Of a stretch of DNA of 64,000 bases, positions 9,041 through 17,691 are shown one piece after another. Source of the stretch: Bacillota bacterium (GTDB taxonomy: Bacteria; Bacillota; Clostridia; Acetivibrionales; DTU013); the NCBI GenBank assembly GCA_023412915.1, contig JAEZRE010000013.1, positions 1 to 64,000 on the forward strand. The letters are read 5' to 3'. A program made the position numbers and the translations under genes. The stretch's first letter is position 1. The number at the start of each line of letters is the position of its first letter. The notes under the pieces are model-generated. The model saw only the letters and a list, made by a program, of their open reading frames with translations. It did not search any database and was not told the DNA's origin.

Positions 9041-9086
9041 CGGACCGTTGAAGTAATTTCTAATTTTTTATGGGAGGGGTAAGTTT

Positions 9087-10475
9087 ATGATGGACAGGCT
9101 CTTTAAACTCAAGGAGCATGGCACCAACGCAAGAACGGAAGTATTTGCGGGATTGACCACATTTGTTACGATGGCTTACATCATGTTTGTCAATCCTCTG
9201 ATCCTTTCAAGTACGGGCATGGATAAAGGCGCTGTATTTGTTGCTACCATCCTGGCTGCTGCAATCGCAACCTTTGTAATGGCTTTCTTTGCAAATGTTC
9301 CGTATGCGCAGGCTCCCGGCATGGGAATGAATGCGTTCTTTACCTACACTGTATGTCTGGGCATGGGCATACCGTGGGCACAGGCACTTGCAATTGTATT
9401 TATCTGCGGTATCATCAATATAGTTATTACAGTAACCAAGATCCGTAAAATGATAATCTATGCTATACCCCAATCTTTACAGTATGCGATCAGCGGAGGT
9501 ATCGGCCTCTTCATCGCGTATATCGGTTTCATGGATGGCCATCTGCTCGATTTCACACCCGACGGAAAAGCGAACGCAATCGGAGCTTTCCCCAAGGTAA
9601 TTCCCGCGCTTGTCAATTTCTCCGACCCGAGTTCCATACTGACACTGATCGGCGTCGTGATAATAGTTGTACTTATGCTTTTAAAGGTCAGAGGAGCAAT
9701 ATTGATCGGTGTGCTGGCTACGACTGTCATCGGTATACCGTTGGGTGTAACACAGCTTCCCGGTGCAGTTATTTCAATGCCGCCGAGCCTGGATCCGACA
9801 TTCTTCAAGCTTGATATAGCAGGCTTGTTCGCAGATCCTTCCCAAATATTCAAGGTACTCACAATCATACTGGCATTCAGCCTTTCGGATACGTTCGATA
9901 CTATCGGCACCTTCCTTGGAACGGGCAGAAAGACCGGCATATTCGACAAGAAGGACGAAGACGACCTGCAGAATGGGAAAGGCTTCTCCTCCAAGCTTGA
10001 CAGAGCTCTGTTCGCCGATGCGACAGCTACTTCTGTCGGCGCGTTGCTTGGCACCAGCAATACCACGACATATGTTGAAAGTGCAGCCGGTATAGCGGCT
10101 GGCGGAAAAACCGGTATGACTTCCGCCGTAGTCGGACTGCTGTTCCTCGTATCACTGATCTTCTCGCCTGTAGCCCTCATGGTTCCTGCGGCTGCAACGG
10201 CTCCTGCGCTGATAGTTGTAGGTATACTGATGATTGAATCCCTCGGCAAGATCAAGTGGGATGATTTTGAAGATTCGGTATCCGCATTCTTCACAGCGGT
10301 TGTAATGCCGTTCGCTTACAGCATAGCAACGGGTGTTGCGGTAGGCTTCATCTTCTACTGCATCTCCAAGATATTCAGAGGCAAGGCTAAAGAGGTTCAC
10401 CCGATAATGTATATAGTAACCGGGCTGTTCCTGCTGAAATATGTGGTCGATGCGCTGAATCTGCTCTTTAAATAA
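9087..10475 (+). CDS. pbuG: NCS2 family guanine/hypoxanthine permease
   Basis: A 462-residue membrane permease of the NCS2 AzgA/PbuG branch, which imports hypoxanthine, guanine or adenine with protons. The start MDRLFKLKEHGTNARTEVFA leads into GLTTFVTMAYIMFVNP, the branch signature. Further conserved blocks are PGMGMNAFF, ISGGIGLFIAYIGF and the LSDTFDTIGTFLG helix with nucleobase-contact residues. It starts at ATG 9087 (a second in-frame ATG is at 9090), with GGGAGGGG about 7 bases upstream. It lies between a long leader and a terminator, directly ahead of the purine synthesis cluster, which suits a purine salvage role. The exact base imported cannot be decided here. Confidence 0.92.
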   Translation: MMDRLFKLKEHGTNARTEVFAGLTTFVTMAYIMFVNPLILSSTGMDKGAVFVATILAAAIATFVMAFFANVPYAQAPGMGMNAFFTYTVCLGMGIPWAQALAIVFICGIINIVITVTKIRKMIIYAIPQSLQYAISGGIGLFIAYIGFMDGHLLDFTPDGKANAIGAFPKVIPALVNFSDPSSILTLIGVVIIVVLMLLKVRGAILIGVLATTVIGIPLGVTQLPGAVISMPPSLDPTFFKLDIAGLFADPSQIFKVLTIILAFSLSDTFDTIGTFLGTGRKTGIFDKKDEDDLQNGKGFSSKLDRALFADATATSVGALLGTSNTTTYVESAAGIAAGGKTGMTSAVVGLLFLVSLIFSPVALMVPAAATAPALIVVGILMIESLGKIKWDDFEDSVSAFFTAVVMPFAYSIATGVAVGFIFYCISKIFRGKAKEVHPIMYIVTGLFLLKYVVDALNLLFK

Positions 10476-10482
10476 CAAACAG

Positions 10483-10516
10483 GAAGTCCGCCCAAAAAGC
10501 GGACTTCTTACTTTTT
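10483..10516 (+). terminator. Intrinsic terminator after pbuG
   Basis: The 9-bp stem GAAGTCCGC/GCGGACTTC (10483-10491/10499-10507) has a 7-base loop and the tail TTACTTTTT. Confidence 0.88.
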
Positions 10517-10574
10517 CGAGCGGGGCAAATTGCCCGGATCTTTGGCAGCCCCGCTCGTATTATTACCAAATACG
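10517..10574 (+). promoter_or_regulatory. Leader hairpins upstream of purE
   Basis: Immediately after the pbuG terminator, CGAGCGGGGC (10517-10526) pairs with GCCCCGCTCG (10548-10557). An inner TGCC/GGCA stem (10531-10534/10544-10547) stacks on it. Next to it, CGTATT (10556-10561) can pair with AATACG (10569-10574), sharing bases with the first stem. No T run follows. I recognise no known riboswitch class; it may control entry into the pur operon or protect its mRNA 5' end. Confidence 0.4.
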
Positions 10575-10617
10575 AATGGAAACATATCTATGGATCATGT
10601 ATGGAGGTACTACGAAG

Positions 10618-11130
10618 ATGGAAAAAGCTCCGAAGGTAGCGGTGGTAATGGGAAGCGATTCCGATTTTCCCGTGTTGAAAAGCTGCATCAAAATACTGAA
10701 GGATTTCGGCGTTGAAGTGGAAGTACTGGTGTGTTCGGCGCACAGGACCCCGCAGAAGGCTGCCGAATTCGCGACGAATGCTGAAAAAAACGGCATCGAG
10801 GTCATCATAGCGGCAGCAGGGAAAGCGGCGCATCTTCCCGGCGTTCTCGCAGCATTCACCCCGCTTCCTGTCATAGGTATTCCAGTCAAATCGTCGACTA
10901 TGGACGGATTGGATTCATTATTATCGATAGTTCAGATGCCTTCCGGGATACCGGTCGCGACTGTAGCGATCGACGGAGCCGACAATGCGGCGCTGCTCGC
11001 CGTTCAGATATTGTCGGGGGCGCATCCCGTGTTAAGGGAGAAAATGATGGAATATAAGAAAGGGCTTGCCGCAAAGGTTGAGCAAAAGAACGCAGAACTG
11101 CAGAAAAAGCTTATTGAAGAAGGACTTTGA
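10618..11130 (+). CDS. purE: N5-carboxyaminoimidazole ribonucleotide mutase (PurE)
   Basis: Class I PurE, 170 residues, forms the carboxylated aminoimidazole ribotide (CAIR) in purine synthesis. The N terminus has VAVVMGSDSDFPVLK, followed by the active-site SAHRTP motif and the GLDSLLSIVQMPSGIPVATV block. A longer frame begins at 10576, but the ATG at 10618 has GGAGGT nine bases ahead and gives the family's usual N terminus. It is the first gene of the pur cluster. PurK, which would make its N5-CAIR substrate, is not in the window. Confidence 0.95.
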   Translation: MEKAPKVAVVMGSDSDFPVLKSCIKILKDFGVEVEVLVCSAHRTPQKAAEFATNAEKNGIEVIIAAAGKAAHLPGVLAAFTPLPVIGIPVKSSTMDGLDSLLSIVQMPSGIPVATVAIDGADNAALLAVQILSGAHPVLREKMMEYKKGLAAKVEQKNAELQKKLIEEGL

Positions 11131-11191
11131 GTTTGCGGGTATGAACATTTGGACAGTACGATCGCAACAGTAGTACGGAAGGAGAAGACTG

Positions 11192-12664
11192 ATGGAAGAA
11201 ACAATTCGGAACGATAATGCATGCAGTGCCCAAAACAATGACAACGGACAAATCATGTTCGGAAAGCTCCATGAGGAATGCGGGGTTTTCGGGATTTTCA
11301 ATAATGACAATGTGGATGTGGCAAGAGCGACTTACTACGGACTTTACGCGCTGCAGCACAGAGGCCAGGAAAGCGCGGGAATAGCGGTAAACGACGACGG
11401 GGTTATACTGCAGCACAAGGATATGGGCCTCGTGCCTGAAATTTTCAACGACGTCGTGTTAAACCACCTGAAAGGCCATATAGCGATAGGTCACGTCAGG
11501 TATTCGACCACCGGTGCGAGCATGCGTGAAAATGCCCAGCCCATGGTTGTCAAATACAAGATCGGACAGCTTGCGCTGGCGCACAACGGAAACCTCGTGA
11601 ACGCAGCCGAGCTCAGAAGCAGCATGGAGGAAAACGGCGCCATATTCCAGACCACCAGCGATACGGAGGTCATCGCCAATCTCATTTCACGCTATCGCGT
11701 CTCCAATGATAATATCGAAGAGACTCTGAAAAAGGTAATGAGTGTGATAAGAGGCTCTTACGCCATAGTTTTGATAACACCCAAGCGTTTGATCGGAATG
11801 AGGGATCCGCAGGGGATCCGACCGCTTTGCATAGGAAAGCTGGAAAACTCCTATGTGCTCGCGTCCGAATCCTGCGCACTCGATGCCGTAGGCGCTGAAA
11901 TGGTTCGCGACGTCGAACCCGGCGAGATCGTACTGATAGGCAAGGAAGGTATCACTTCCATAAAATCGGGCGTGTGCAGCCCGACCCACCTTTGTATATT
12001 CGAATATGTTTATTTTGCCCGCCCCGACAGCGTAATCGACGGCATAAGCGTTATGCAGGCCAGGATTCAGGCGGGAATGCAGCTTGCAATCGAACATCCG
12101 GCTGATGCCGACATAGTTATCGGAGCGCCTGACGGAGGTCTTAATGCGGCGCTCGGTTATTCAAGGCAATCCGGCATACCATACGGACAGGGACTTCTCA
12201 AGAACAGGTACGTCGGCAGGACCTTCATACAGCCCGAGCAGGGGCAGCGTGAAACCGGGGTAAGGATCAAGTTCAACGCAATGAAAACCGAGGTTGCCGG
12301 AAAAAGGGTCGTCATGGTCGACGATTCGATAGTCAGGGGAACTACAACGCGGCGCATAGTACAGATGCTGAAGGACGCGGGCGCAAAGGAAGTGCATATG
12401 CGCGTCAGTTCGCCCCCCTACAGGTTCCCCTGTTACTTCGGAATCGATATTTCATCTACAAAACAGCTCGTTGCATCAAAGCATACGGAGGATGAGATTT
12501 GCAGCATGATAGGCGCCGACAGCCTGGGTTATCTCAGCCTGGACGGACTATTGAGCATAGCCCCCGAAGCAAAGTGCGGATTCTGTACCGCCTGCTTCAA
12601 TTCAAGGTATCCCATGGAGGTTGCGGAGGAAGGCAACAAATTTGCGTTAGGAGGAAGATGCTGA
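11192..12664 (+). CDS. purF: Amidophosphoribosyltransferase
   Basis: PurF commits PRPP to purine synthesis by forming phosphoribosylamine from glutamine. It has 490 residues. The first 29 look like a propeptide, because the catalytic N-terminal Cys of the Ntn-hydrolase domain is Cys30 in EECGVFGIF. The PRPP-binding loop appears as VVMVDDSIVRGTT. Near the C terminus, CGFCTACF plus upstream cysteines suit the 4Fe-4S cluster of the Bacillus-type enzyme. The Shine-Dalgarno sequence GGAAGGAGA lies ahead of ATG 11192. Only 61 bases separate it from purE; purC, which often lies between these genes in clostridia, is absent. Confidence 0.97.
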   Translation: MEETIRNDNACSAQNNDNGQIMFGKLHEECGVFGIFNNDNVDVARATYYGLYALQHRGQESAGIAVNDDGVILQHKDMGLVPEIFNDVVLNHLKGHIAIGHVRYSTTGASMRENAQPMVVKYKIGQLALAHNGNLVNAAELRSSMEENGAIFQTTSDTEVIANLISRYRVSNDNIEETLKKVMSVIRGSYAIVLITPKRLIGMRDPQGIRPLCIGKLENSYVLASESCALDAVGAEMVRDVEPGEIVLIGKEGITSIKSGVCSPTHLCIFEYVYFARPDSVIDGISVMQARIQAGMQLAIEHPADADIVIGAPDGGLNAALGYSRQSGIPYGQGLLKNRYVGRTFIQPEQGQRETGVRIKFNAMKTEVAGKRVVMVDDSIVRGTTTRRIVQMLKDAGAKEVHMRVSSPPYRFPCYFGIDISSTKQLVASKHTEDEICSMIGADSLGYLSLDGLLSIAPEAKCGFCTACFNSRYPMEVAEEGNKFALGGRC

Positions 12665-12665
12665 A

Positions 12666-13688
12666 ATGATGGATTATAAATCGGCGGGAGTCGATGTAGA
12701 GGCAGGTTATGAAGCGGTCAGGCTTATGAGGAACGACGTGAAGAGAACGTTCAGACCGGAGGTACTGACAGATATCGGAGGCTTCGGCGGACTGTTTGCG
12801 TTGAACAAGGACAAGTACGAGGAGCCGGTGCTGGTCTCAGGTACCGACGGAGTCGGCACCAAGCTGAAAATCGCATTTCTTATGGATAAACACGATACAG
12901 TGGGCATAGATGCCGTTGCAATGTGTGTCAACGACATTGTCTGCGGAGGAGCGGAACCATTGTTTTTCCTCGATTATATCGCGCTGGGGAAGAACAGACC
13001 CGAAAAGGTTGCCCAGATCGTCAAGGGCGTTGCCGAGGGCTGCGTAATGTCCGGCTGCTCGCTTATCGGCGGAGAAACCGCTGAAATGCCGGGTTTTTAC
13101 CCCGAGAATGAATATGACATAGCCGGCTTTGCCGTTGGAATAGTCGACAGAAAGAAAATAATAGACGGGAAAAGCATTAAAGAGGGAGACAAGCTCATAG
13201 GCCTCGCGTCATCAGGGCTTCACAGCAATGGTTTTTCACTGGTCAGAAAGCTTCTCAATCCCACGGAGGAAAAGCTCAAGAAGCACATAGACCAGATAGA
13301 CGGCGTACTTGGTGAAGAGCTTCTGACTCCTACCCGCATCTATGTAAAAACGATAATGCAGCTCAAGGAAAAATTCAATATCAAAGGATTGTCAAACATT
13401 ACGGGCGGCGGTTTCATAGAGAACATACCAAGGATGATCCCGGACGGACTCAGGGTGAGGATAAACCTTGGCTCCTGGCCGGTGCTCCCCATATTCGGCC
13501 TGCTCAAGGAATTGGGCGGTATGAACGTCAACAGTATCTACAATACCTTCAACATGGGGATCGGGATGGTGATGGCAGTAGATCGCGAAATAGAGCAGGA
13601 GGTAGTTCGGTACCTCGGAACATTGGGTGAGAAAGCCTATGTCATAGGAGAGGTTATCAAGGGAGAGGCTGGAGTCGAACTATGCTGA
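12666..13688 (+). CDS. purM: Phosphoribosylformylglycinamidine cyclo-ligase
   Basis: AIR synthetase, 340 residues, closes the imidazole ring of AIR using ATP. Conserved family segments include SGTDGVGTKLKIA, the CVNDIVCGGAEPLFFLDY metal/ATP block, GGETAEMPGFY and LIGLASSGLHSNGFSLVR. The start at 12666 follows purF by one base, so the two are surely co-translated. A second in-frame ATG lies at 12669. Its stop overlaps the purN start. Confidence 0.97.
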   Translation: MMDYKSAGVDVEAGYEAVRLMRNDVKRTFRPEVLTDIGGFGGLFALNKDKYEEPVLVSGTDGVGTKLKIAFLMDKHDTVGIDAVAMCVNDIVCGGAEPLFFLDYIALGKNRPEKVAQIVKGVAEGCVMSGCSLIGGETAEMPGFYPENEYDIAGFAVGIVDRKKIIDGKSIKEGDKLIGLASSGLHSNGFSLVRKLLNPTEEKLKKHIDQIDGVLGEELLTPTRIYVKTIMQLKEKFNIKGLSNITGGGFIENIPRMIPDGLRVRINLGSWPVLPIFGLLKELGGMNVNSIYNTFNMGIGMVMAVDREIEQEVVRYLGTLGEKAYVIGEVIKGEAGVELC

Positions 13689-14305
13689 AGCTTGGGATAA
13701 TGGTTTCGGGCGGCGGAACTAACCTGCAGGCTATAATCGACAGGGTAAAAAGCGGATATCTGACCGACTGCCGTATTGTAACGGTAGTGTCGAGCAGGGC
13801 GGACGCCTATGCCCTCGAACGCGCGAGAAACAACGGTATACCTGCCGCCGTCATTTCAAAAAAAAGCTTTTTATCCTCGGAAGAATACGATCGGGCGTTG
13901 ATAGAGCATTTTGCAAAGCATGACGTCGGCCTCGTAGTATTGGCGGGCTTTCTTTCGATGCTTGGCGAAGGCTTCGTAAACGCTTACCGCAACAGGATCA
14001 TCAATATACACCCGTCCCTGATACCTTCATTCTGCGGAAAGGGCTTTTACGGCCTGGTACCGCATATCAAGGCGCTCGAATACGGCGTCAAGGTAACGGG
14101 CGCGACCGCTCATTTCGTCGATAATGAATACGACTCCGGCCCGATCATATTGCAGAAGGCTGTCGAGATAAAGGACGGCGATACACCTGAAATGCTGCAG
14201 CAAAGAGTGATGCAGGAGGCTGAGTGGGAGATACTGCCCGAAGCGGTCCGGCTTTATTCGCAGGGCAGGCTCGTCATAGAGGGCAGAAAGGTAAGGATTG
14301 GTTGA
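13682..14305 (+). CDS. purN: Phosphoribosylglycinamide formyltransferase (GART)
   Basis: PurN transfers a formyl group from 10-formyltetrahydrofolate to glycinamide ribonucleotide. It has 207 residues. The phosphate-binding GGGTNLQAII is at the N terminus, and the catalytic Asn/His segment NIHPSLIPSF and the Asp segment VDNEYDSGPII follow in order. It begins inside the end of purM (ATGCTGA overlap, 7 bases), so translation is coupled. The gap to purH is 117 bases with no clear terminator. Confidence 0.96.
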   Translation: MLKLGIMVSGGGTNLQAIIDRVKSGYLTDCRIVTVVSSRADAYALERARNNGIPAAVISKKSFLSSEEYDRALIEHFAKHDVGLVVLAGFLSMLGEGFVNAYRNRIINIHPSLIPSFCGKGFYGLVPHIKALEYGVKVTGATAHFVDNEYDSGPIILQKAVEIKDGDTPEMLQQRVMQEAEWEILPEAVRLYSQGRLVIEGRKVRIG

Positions 14306-14422
14306 AGGCCTGATAATCGGGCGGTAAGGTATGAGTGGGACAGGGGTTTTGTACCGTTTTAACAGTGTTTAGAACCGGGCGACCGGCCAAAATATAAATT
14401 TTTTGAGAAGGATGGTAAGGAT

Positions 14423-15970
14423 ATGATTAAACGTGCATTGATCAGTGTTTCGGACAAGACCGGAATAATCGAACTGGCTCAGGATCTCGCAAAACGAGGC
14501 GTCGAAATCATCTCGACGGGCGGCACGGCGAAGGCGCTTTCAGCGGCGGGTGTCAAGGTGACGAATGTTTCCGACATAACGGGTTTCCCTGAATGTCTCG
14601 ACGGCCGTGTGAAAACGCTGCACCCGAAGATTCACGGCGGTTTGCTTGCAATTCGCGGCAACGAGGAGCATATGAAGCAGATAAAGGAACTCGGAATCGA
14701 ACCGATCGACCTTGTCATTATAAACCTCTATCCCTTCAAACAGACTATTCTCAAGGGAAACGTCGCACTCGAGGAAGCCATCGAAAACATCGACATAGGC
14801 GGCCCGACGATGCTCAGGGCTGCGGCAAAGAATTACCAGGATGTCGTTGTGATTGTGGACCCGGCTGATTATTCCAAAGTACTCGAAGAAATTTCAGCTA
14901 ACGGAGACGTTTCAATAAAGACAAAATTCAAGCTCGCCTACAAGGTTTTCGAGCATACGAGTCATTACGATACGCTTATTGCCAAATATCTAAGAGACAA
15001 GCTCGGAGAGGAGTTCTTCCCCGAAACTTTCTCACTCACCTTCGAAAAGATACAGGATCTGCGGTATGGCGAAAACCCGCACCAGAAGGCTGTTTTCTAC
15101 AAGGAAGTCGGAGCGAATATCGGCTGCCTTACCTCTGCGAAGCAGCTGCATGGAAAGGAGCTTTCCTACAATAATATAAATGACGCGAACGGAGCGCTCG
15201 AGCTCCTCAAGGAATTCGACGAACCCACCGCCGTGGTTTCCAAGCACGCAAACCCCTGCGGCGTAGCAAGCGCGGACAATATCAGGGATGCCTATGTCAG
15301 GGCTTACGAAGCCGATCCGGTATCCGCCTACGGAGGTATTGTAGCGGTTAACAGGGAAGTTGACGCTGCTACGGCGGAGGAAATGAGCAAGGTGTTCTAT
15401 GAGATCATTCTTGCGCCGTCCTTCAGCGCAGAGGCGCTTGAAATACTCGAGAAAAAGAAAAATATCCGCCTGCTTCAGCTTGATAATATTTCGGCAAGGC
15501 TTCCCGCAGGCACTTACGATATGAAAAAGGTAGCGGGCGGGCTGCTCGTTCAGAACTACAACAGCGAGCTTGCAAATACCGAGGACATTAAATGCGTCAC
15601 TGATGTTAAGCCTACCGACGAGCAGATGGAAGACCTGCTGTTTACGATGAAGGTGGTAAAGCATGCAAAGTCCAACGGCATTGCGCTCGGCAAGGGCAAA
15701 CAGACTATCGGCGTAGGCCCTGGGCAGACTTCAAGGATAGTGGCGCTGAATATAGCGGTCGACTATTACGGCAAGGAACGTACGCAGGGAGCAGTCATGG
15801 CGTCCGACGCGTTTTTCCCGTTCTCGGACTGCGTGGAAAAAGCGCACGAAGCCGGTATCAAGGCTATTATTCAGCCAGGCGGCTCCATAAGGGATCAGCT
15901 TTCCATCGACGCCTGCAACAAGTTCGGCATCGCAATGGTATTTACGGGCATGAGGCATTTCAAGCACTGA
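14423..15970 (+). CDS. purH: Bifunctional AICAR formyltransferase/IMP cyclohydrolase
   Basis: PurH performs the last two steps to IMP. At 515 residues it has the full two-domain form. The N-terminal cyclohydrolase (MGS-like) domain starts RALISVSDKTGIIELA and includes STGGTAKAL and GRVKTLHPKIHGG. The transformylase domain has LRYGENPHQKA, the SKHANPCGVA segment with catalytic Lys-His, and QPGGSIRD near the end. ATG 14423 follows GAAGGATGGTAAGG. It lies in the pur cluster between purN and purD. Confidence 0.97.
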   Translation: MIKRALISVSDKTGIIELAQDLAKRGVEIISTGGTAKALSAAGVKVTNVSDITGFPECLDGRVKTLHPKIHGGLLAIRGNEEHMKQIKELGIEPIDLVIINLYPFKQTILKGNVALEEAIENIDIGGPTMLRAAAKNYQDVVVIVDPADYSKVLEEISANGDVSIKTKFKLAYKVFEHTSHYDTLIAKYLRDKLGEEFFPETFSLTFEKIQDLRYGENPHQKAVFYKEVGANIGCLTSAKQLHGKELSYNNINDANGALELLKEFDEPTAVVSKHANPCGVASADNIRDAYVRAYEADPVSAYGGIVAVNREVDAATAEEMSKVFYEIILAPSFSAEALEILEKKKNIRLLQLDNISARLPAGTYDMKKVAGGLLVQNYNSELANTEDIKCVTDVKPTDEQMEDLLFTMKVVKHAKSNGIALGKGKQTIGVGPGQTSRIVALNIAVDYYGKERTQGAVMASDAFFPFSDCVEKAHEAGIKAIIQPGGSIRDQLSIDACNKFGIAMVFTGMRHFKH

Positions 15971-16172
15971 TGCAAAGGAATGAAACGCAAACAATAGAGT
16001 ACTGAAGCGAACAAACTTATAGGGAAACAATAAAGCAGTGCTGTAAACGGACTGAAACGAACAGTAAAGCTCGTAAATGGTAAAATCGTAAAAACAAGGT
16101 TAATTTATCAGCGGCAGCCGAAAAAGCTATATGGTATATAGCCGATTTGGCTGCCTGCATATGGAGGAAGCT

Positions 16173-17435
16173 ATGAAAGTATTGTTAGTTGGCGGTGGCG
16201 GACGGGAACATGCGCTGGCCTGGAAAATCAGACAAAGCCCTCTTGTGGAAAAGCTCTACTGCGCCCCTGGAAACGGCGGGATAGCGTCGCTTGCGCAGTG
16301 CGTACCGATAAAGGCTATGGATATCGACGGAATGGTGAACTTCGCCAGGAACGAGGAAATTGATCTTGTAATGGTTGCGCCTGACGATCCGCTGGGAGCG
16401 GGGATGGTGGACGCTCTCCAAAATGCGGGAATAAGAGCGTTCGGCCCGGTCAGGGACGCCGCCGCAATAGAAAGCAGCAAGGTGTTTTCGAAAGCCTTGA
16501 TGAAAAAATATAATATTCCGACCGCGGGGTATGAGGTTTTTGACAACAGCGACTCTGCAACCGCCTATCTTTCGCAGGTGTCCTATCCCGCCGTCATAAA
16601 GGCGGACGGCCTGGCGCTGGGCAAGGGCGTCGTTATTGCGCAGAATTATGAAGAAGCAGTCAAGGCAGTGCAGGATATGATGTCGGATAAGGTGTTCGGC
16701 AGCGCGGGCGACAGGATAGTTATAGAAGAGTTCCTGACAGGTCCCGAAGTCACGATAATGGCGTTTACGGACGGAGAAACGCTGGTCCCCATGGTGAGCT
16801 CGCAGGACCACAAACGCGCGCTCGATAACGATATGGGCTTGAATACGGGCGGTATGGGAACGTTTTCTCCGAGTCGGCTGTATACGAAAGAAATCAGTGA
16901 CTACTGCACTGAAAAAATATTCCTGCCGACAGTCGAAGCAATGAACCGTGAAGGCCGCAAGTTCAAAGGGATACTGTATTTCGGCCTCATGCTTACCGGG
17001 GACGGCCCGAAGGTGATCGAGTACAACTCCAGATTTGGCGACCCCGAAGCGCAGGTAGTGTTGCCGGCGCTTAAAACGGATATAGTCGAAATATTCGACG
17101 CCATTATTGACGAAAAACTGGATTCTGTTAAAATTGAATGGGACGACAAGGCTGCCGTATGTGTCATTCTGGCATCGGGAGGATATCCTGCCAAATATGC
17201 CACGGGTATTGAGATAAACGGCCTTGACGAGGCCGAACAGAATCCCGATGTGATCGTTTTCCATGCCGGTACAAAACTCGAAGCCGGTAAATACTATACA
17301 GCAGGCGGCAGGGTGCTTGGCGTCACCGCCGTGGCGGAAACCATGGAACAGGCCCGCGAAAAGGCTTATGCTGCAGTAAAAAAGGTCAGCTTCGAAGGCA
17401 TGCATTACCGCAGGGACATAGGGATAAAGAAATAG
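16173..17435 (+). CDS. purD: Phosphoribosylamine--glycine ligase
   Basis: GAR synthetase joins phosphoribosylamine and glycine with ATP. It has 420 residues, close to the usual 420-430. The N terminus MKVLLVGGGGREHALAWKI is typical. ATP-grasp features follow: PAVIKADGLALGKGVVIA, GPEVTIMAFTDG, and the metal-binding EYNSRFGDPEAQ. A longer frame opens at 16131, but GGAGG lies just upstream of ATG 16173 and that start fits the family. About 200 bases without clear features separate it from purH, and a long inverted repeat follows its stop. It is the last pur gene in the cluster. Confidence 0.96.
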   Translation: MKVLLVGGGGREHALAWKIRQSPLVEKLYCAPGNGGIASLAQCVPIKAMDIDGMVNFARNEEIDLVMVAPDDPLGAGMVDALQNAGIRAFGPVRDAAAIESSKVFSKALMKKYNIPTAGYEVFDNSDSATAYLSQVSYPAVIKADGLALGKGVVIAQNYEEAVKAVQDMMSDKVFGSAGDRIVIEEFLTGPEVTIMAFTDGETLVPMVSSQDHKRALDNDMGLNTGGMGTFSPSRLYTKEISDYCTEKIFLPTVEAMNREGRKFKGILYFGLMLTGDGPKVIEYNSRFGDPEAQVVLPALKTDIVEIFDAIIDEKLDSVKIEWDDKAAVCVILASGGYPAKYATGIEINGLDEAEQNPDVIVFHAGTKLEAGKYYTAGGRVLGVTAVAETMEQAREKAYAAVKKVSFEGMHYRRDIGIKK

Positions 17436-17440
17436 AGTGA

Positions 17441-17650
17441 TTGTACCTGTTGTGTGATAATATCGTACTCGTTGTTTTCTACTGCGGAGTTTTGTTCAAA
17501 GAGCATATAAACTCAGCTTGGTGGCAAATTCGAACTCGCTTCGCTCAAACACGAATTTGCCCTTGCCAACGCTTCGTTAATATGCTCTATCTCGCAAAAC
17601 TCATGCAATATAAAACAACGGGTACGATATCAGTTGACTGTGCGGTACAA
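17441..17650. repeat. Long inverted repeat, copy 1 (shared core 17494-17600)
   Basis: The whole span is one imperfect inverted repeat. From outside in: TTGTACC/GGTACAA, ATATCGTAC/GTACGATAT (17460/17622), CGTTGTTTT/AAAACAACG (17470/17612), AGTTTTG/CAAAACT (17488/17595), AGAGCATAT/ATATGCTCT and GGCAAATTCG/CGAATTTGCC. The central 107 bases match copy 2 at 23789-23911. The outer arms do not match copy 2, yet they are self-complementary. It sits between purD and nadD. The 74-codon frame inside it has no protein-like features. It could act as a terminator in either direction. Confidence 0.8.
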
Positions 17651-17691
17651 AACAACCTGCAATAGTTTGATAGCATAACGAGAGGTAACAT

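Noticed and set aside
16185..17405. 406-codon open frame on the minus strand opposite purD
   Set aside because: It lies fully antisense to a well-supported purD and its translation has no recognisable protein features; it is a shadow of GC-biased codons.
17441..17665. 74-codon plus-strand frame between purD and nadD
   Set aside because: It sits inside the inverted repeat; the reading comes from palindromic repeat DNA, not a gene.
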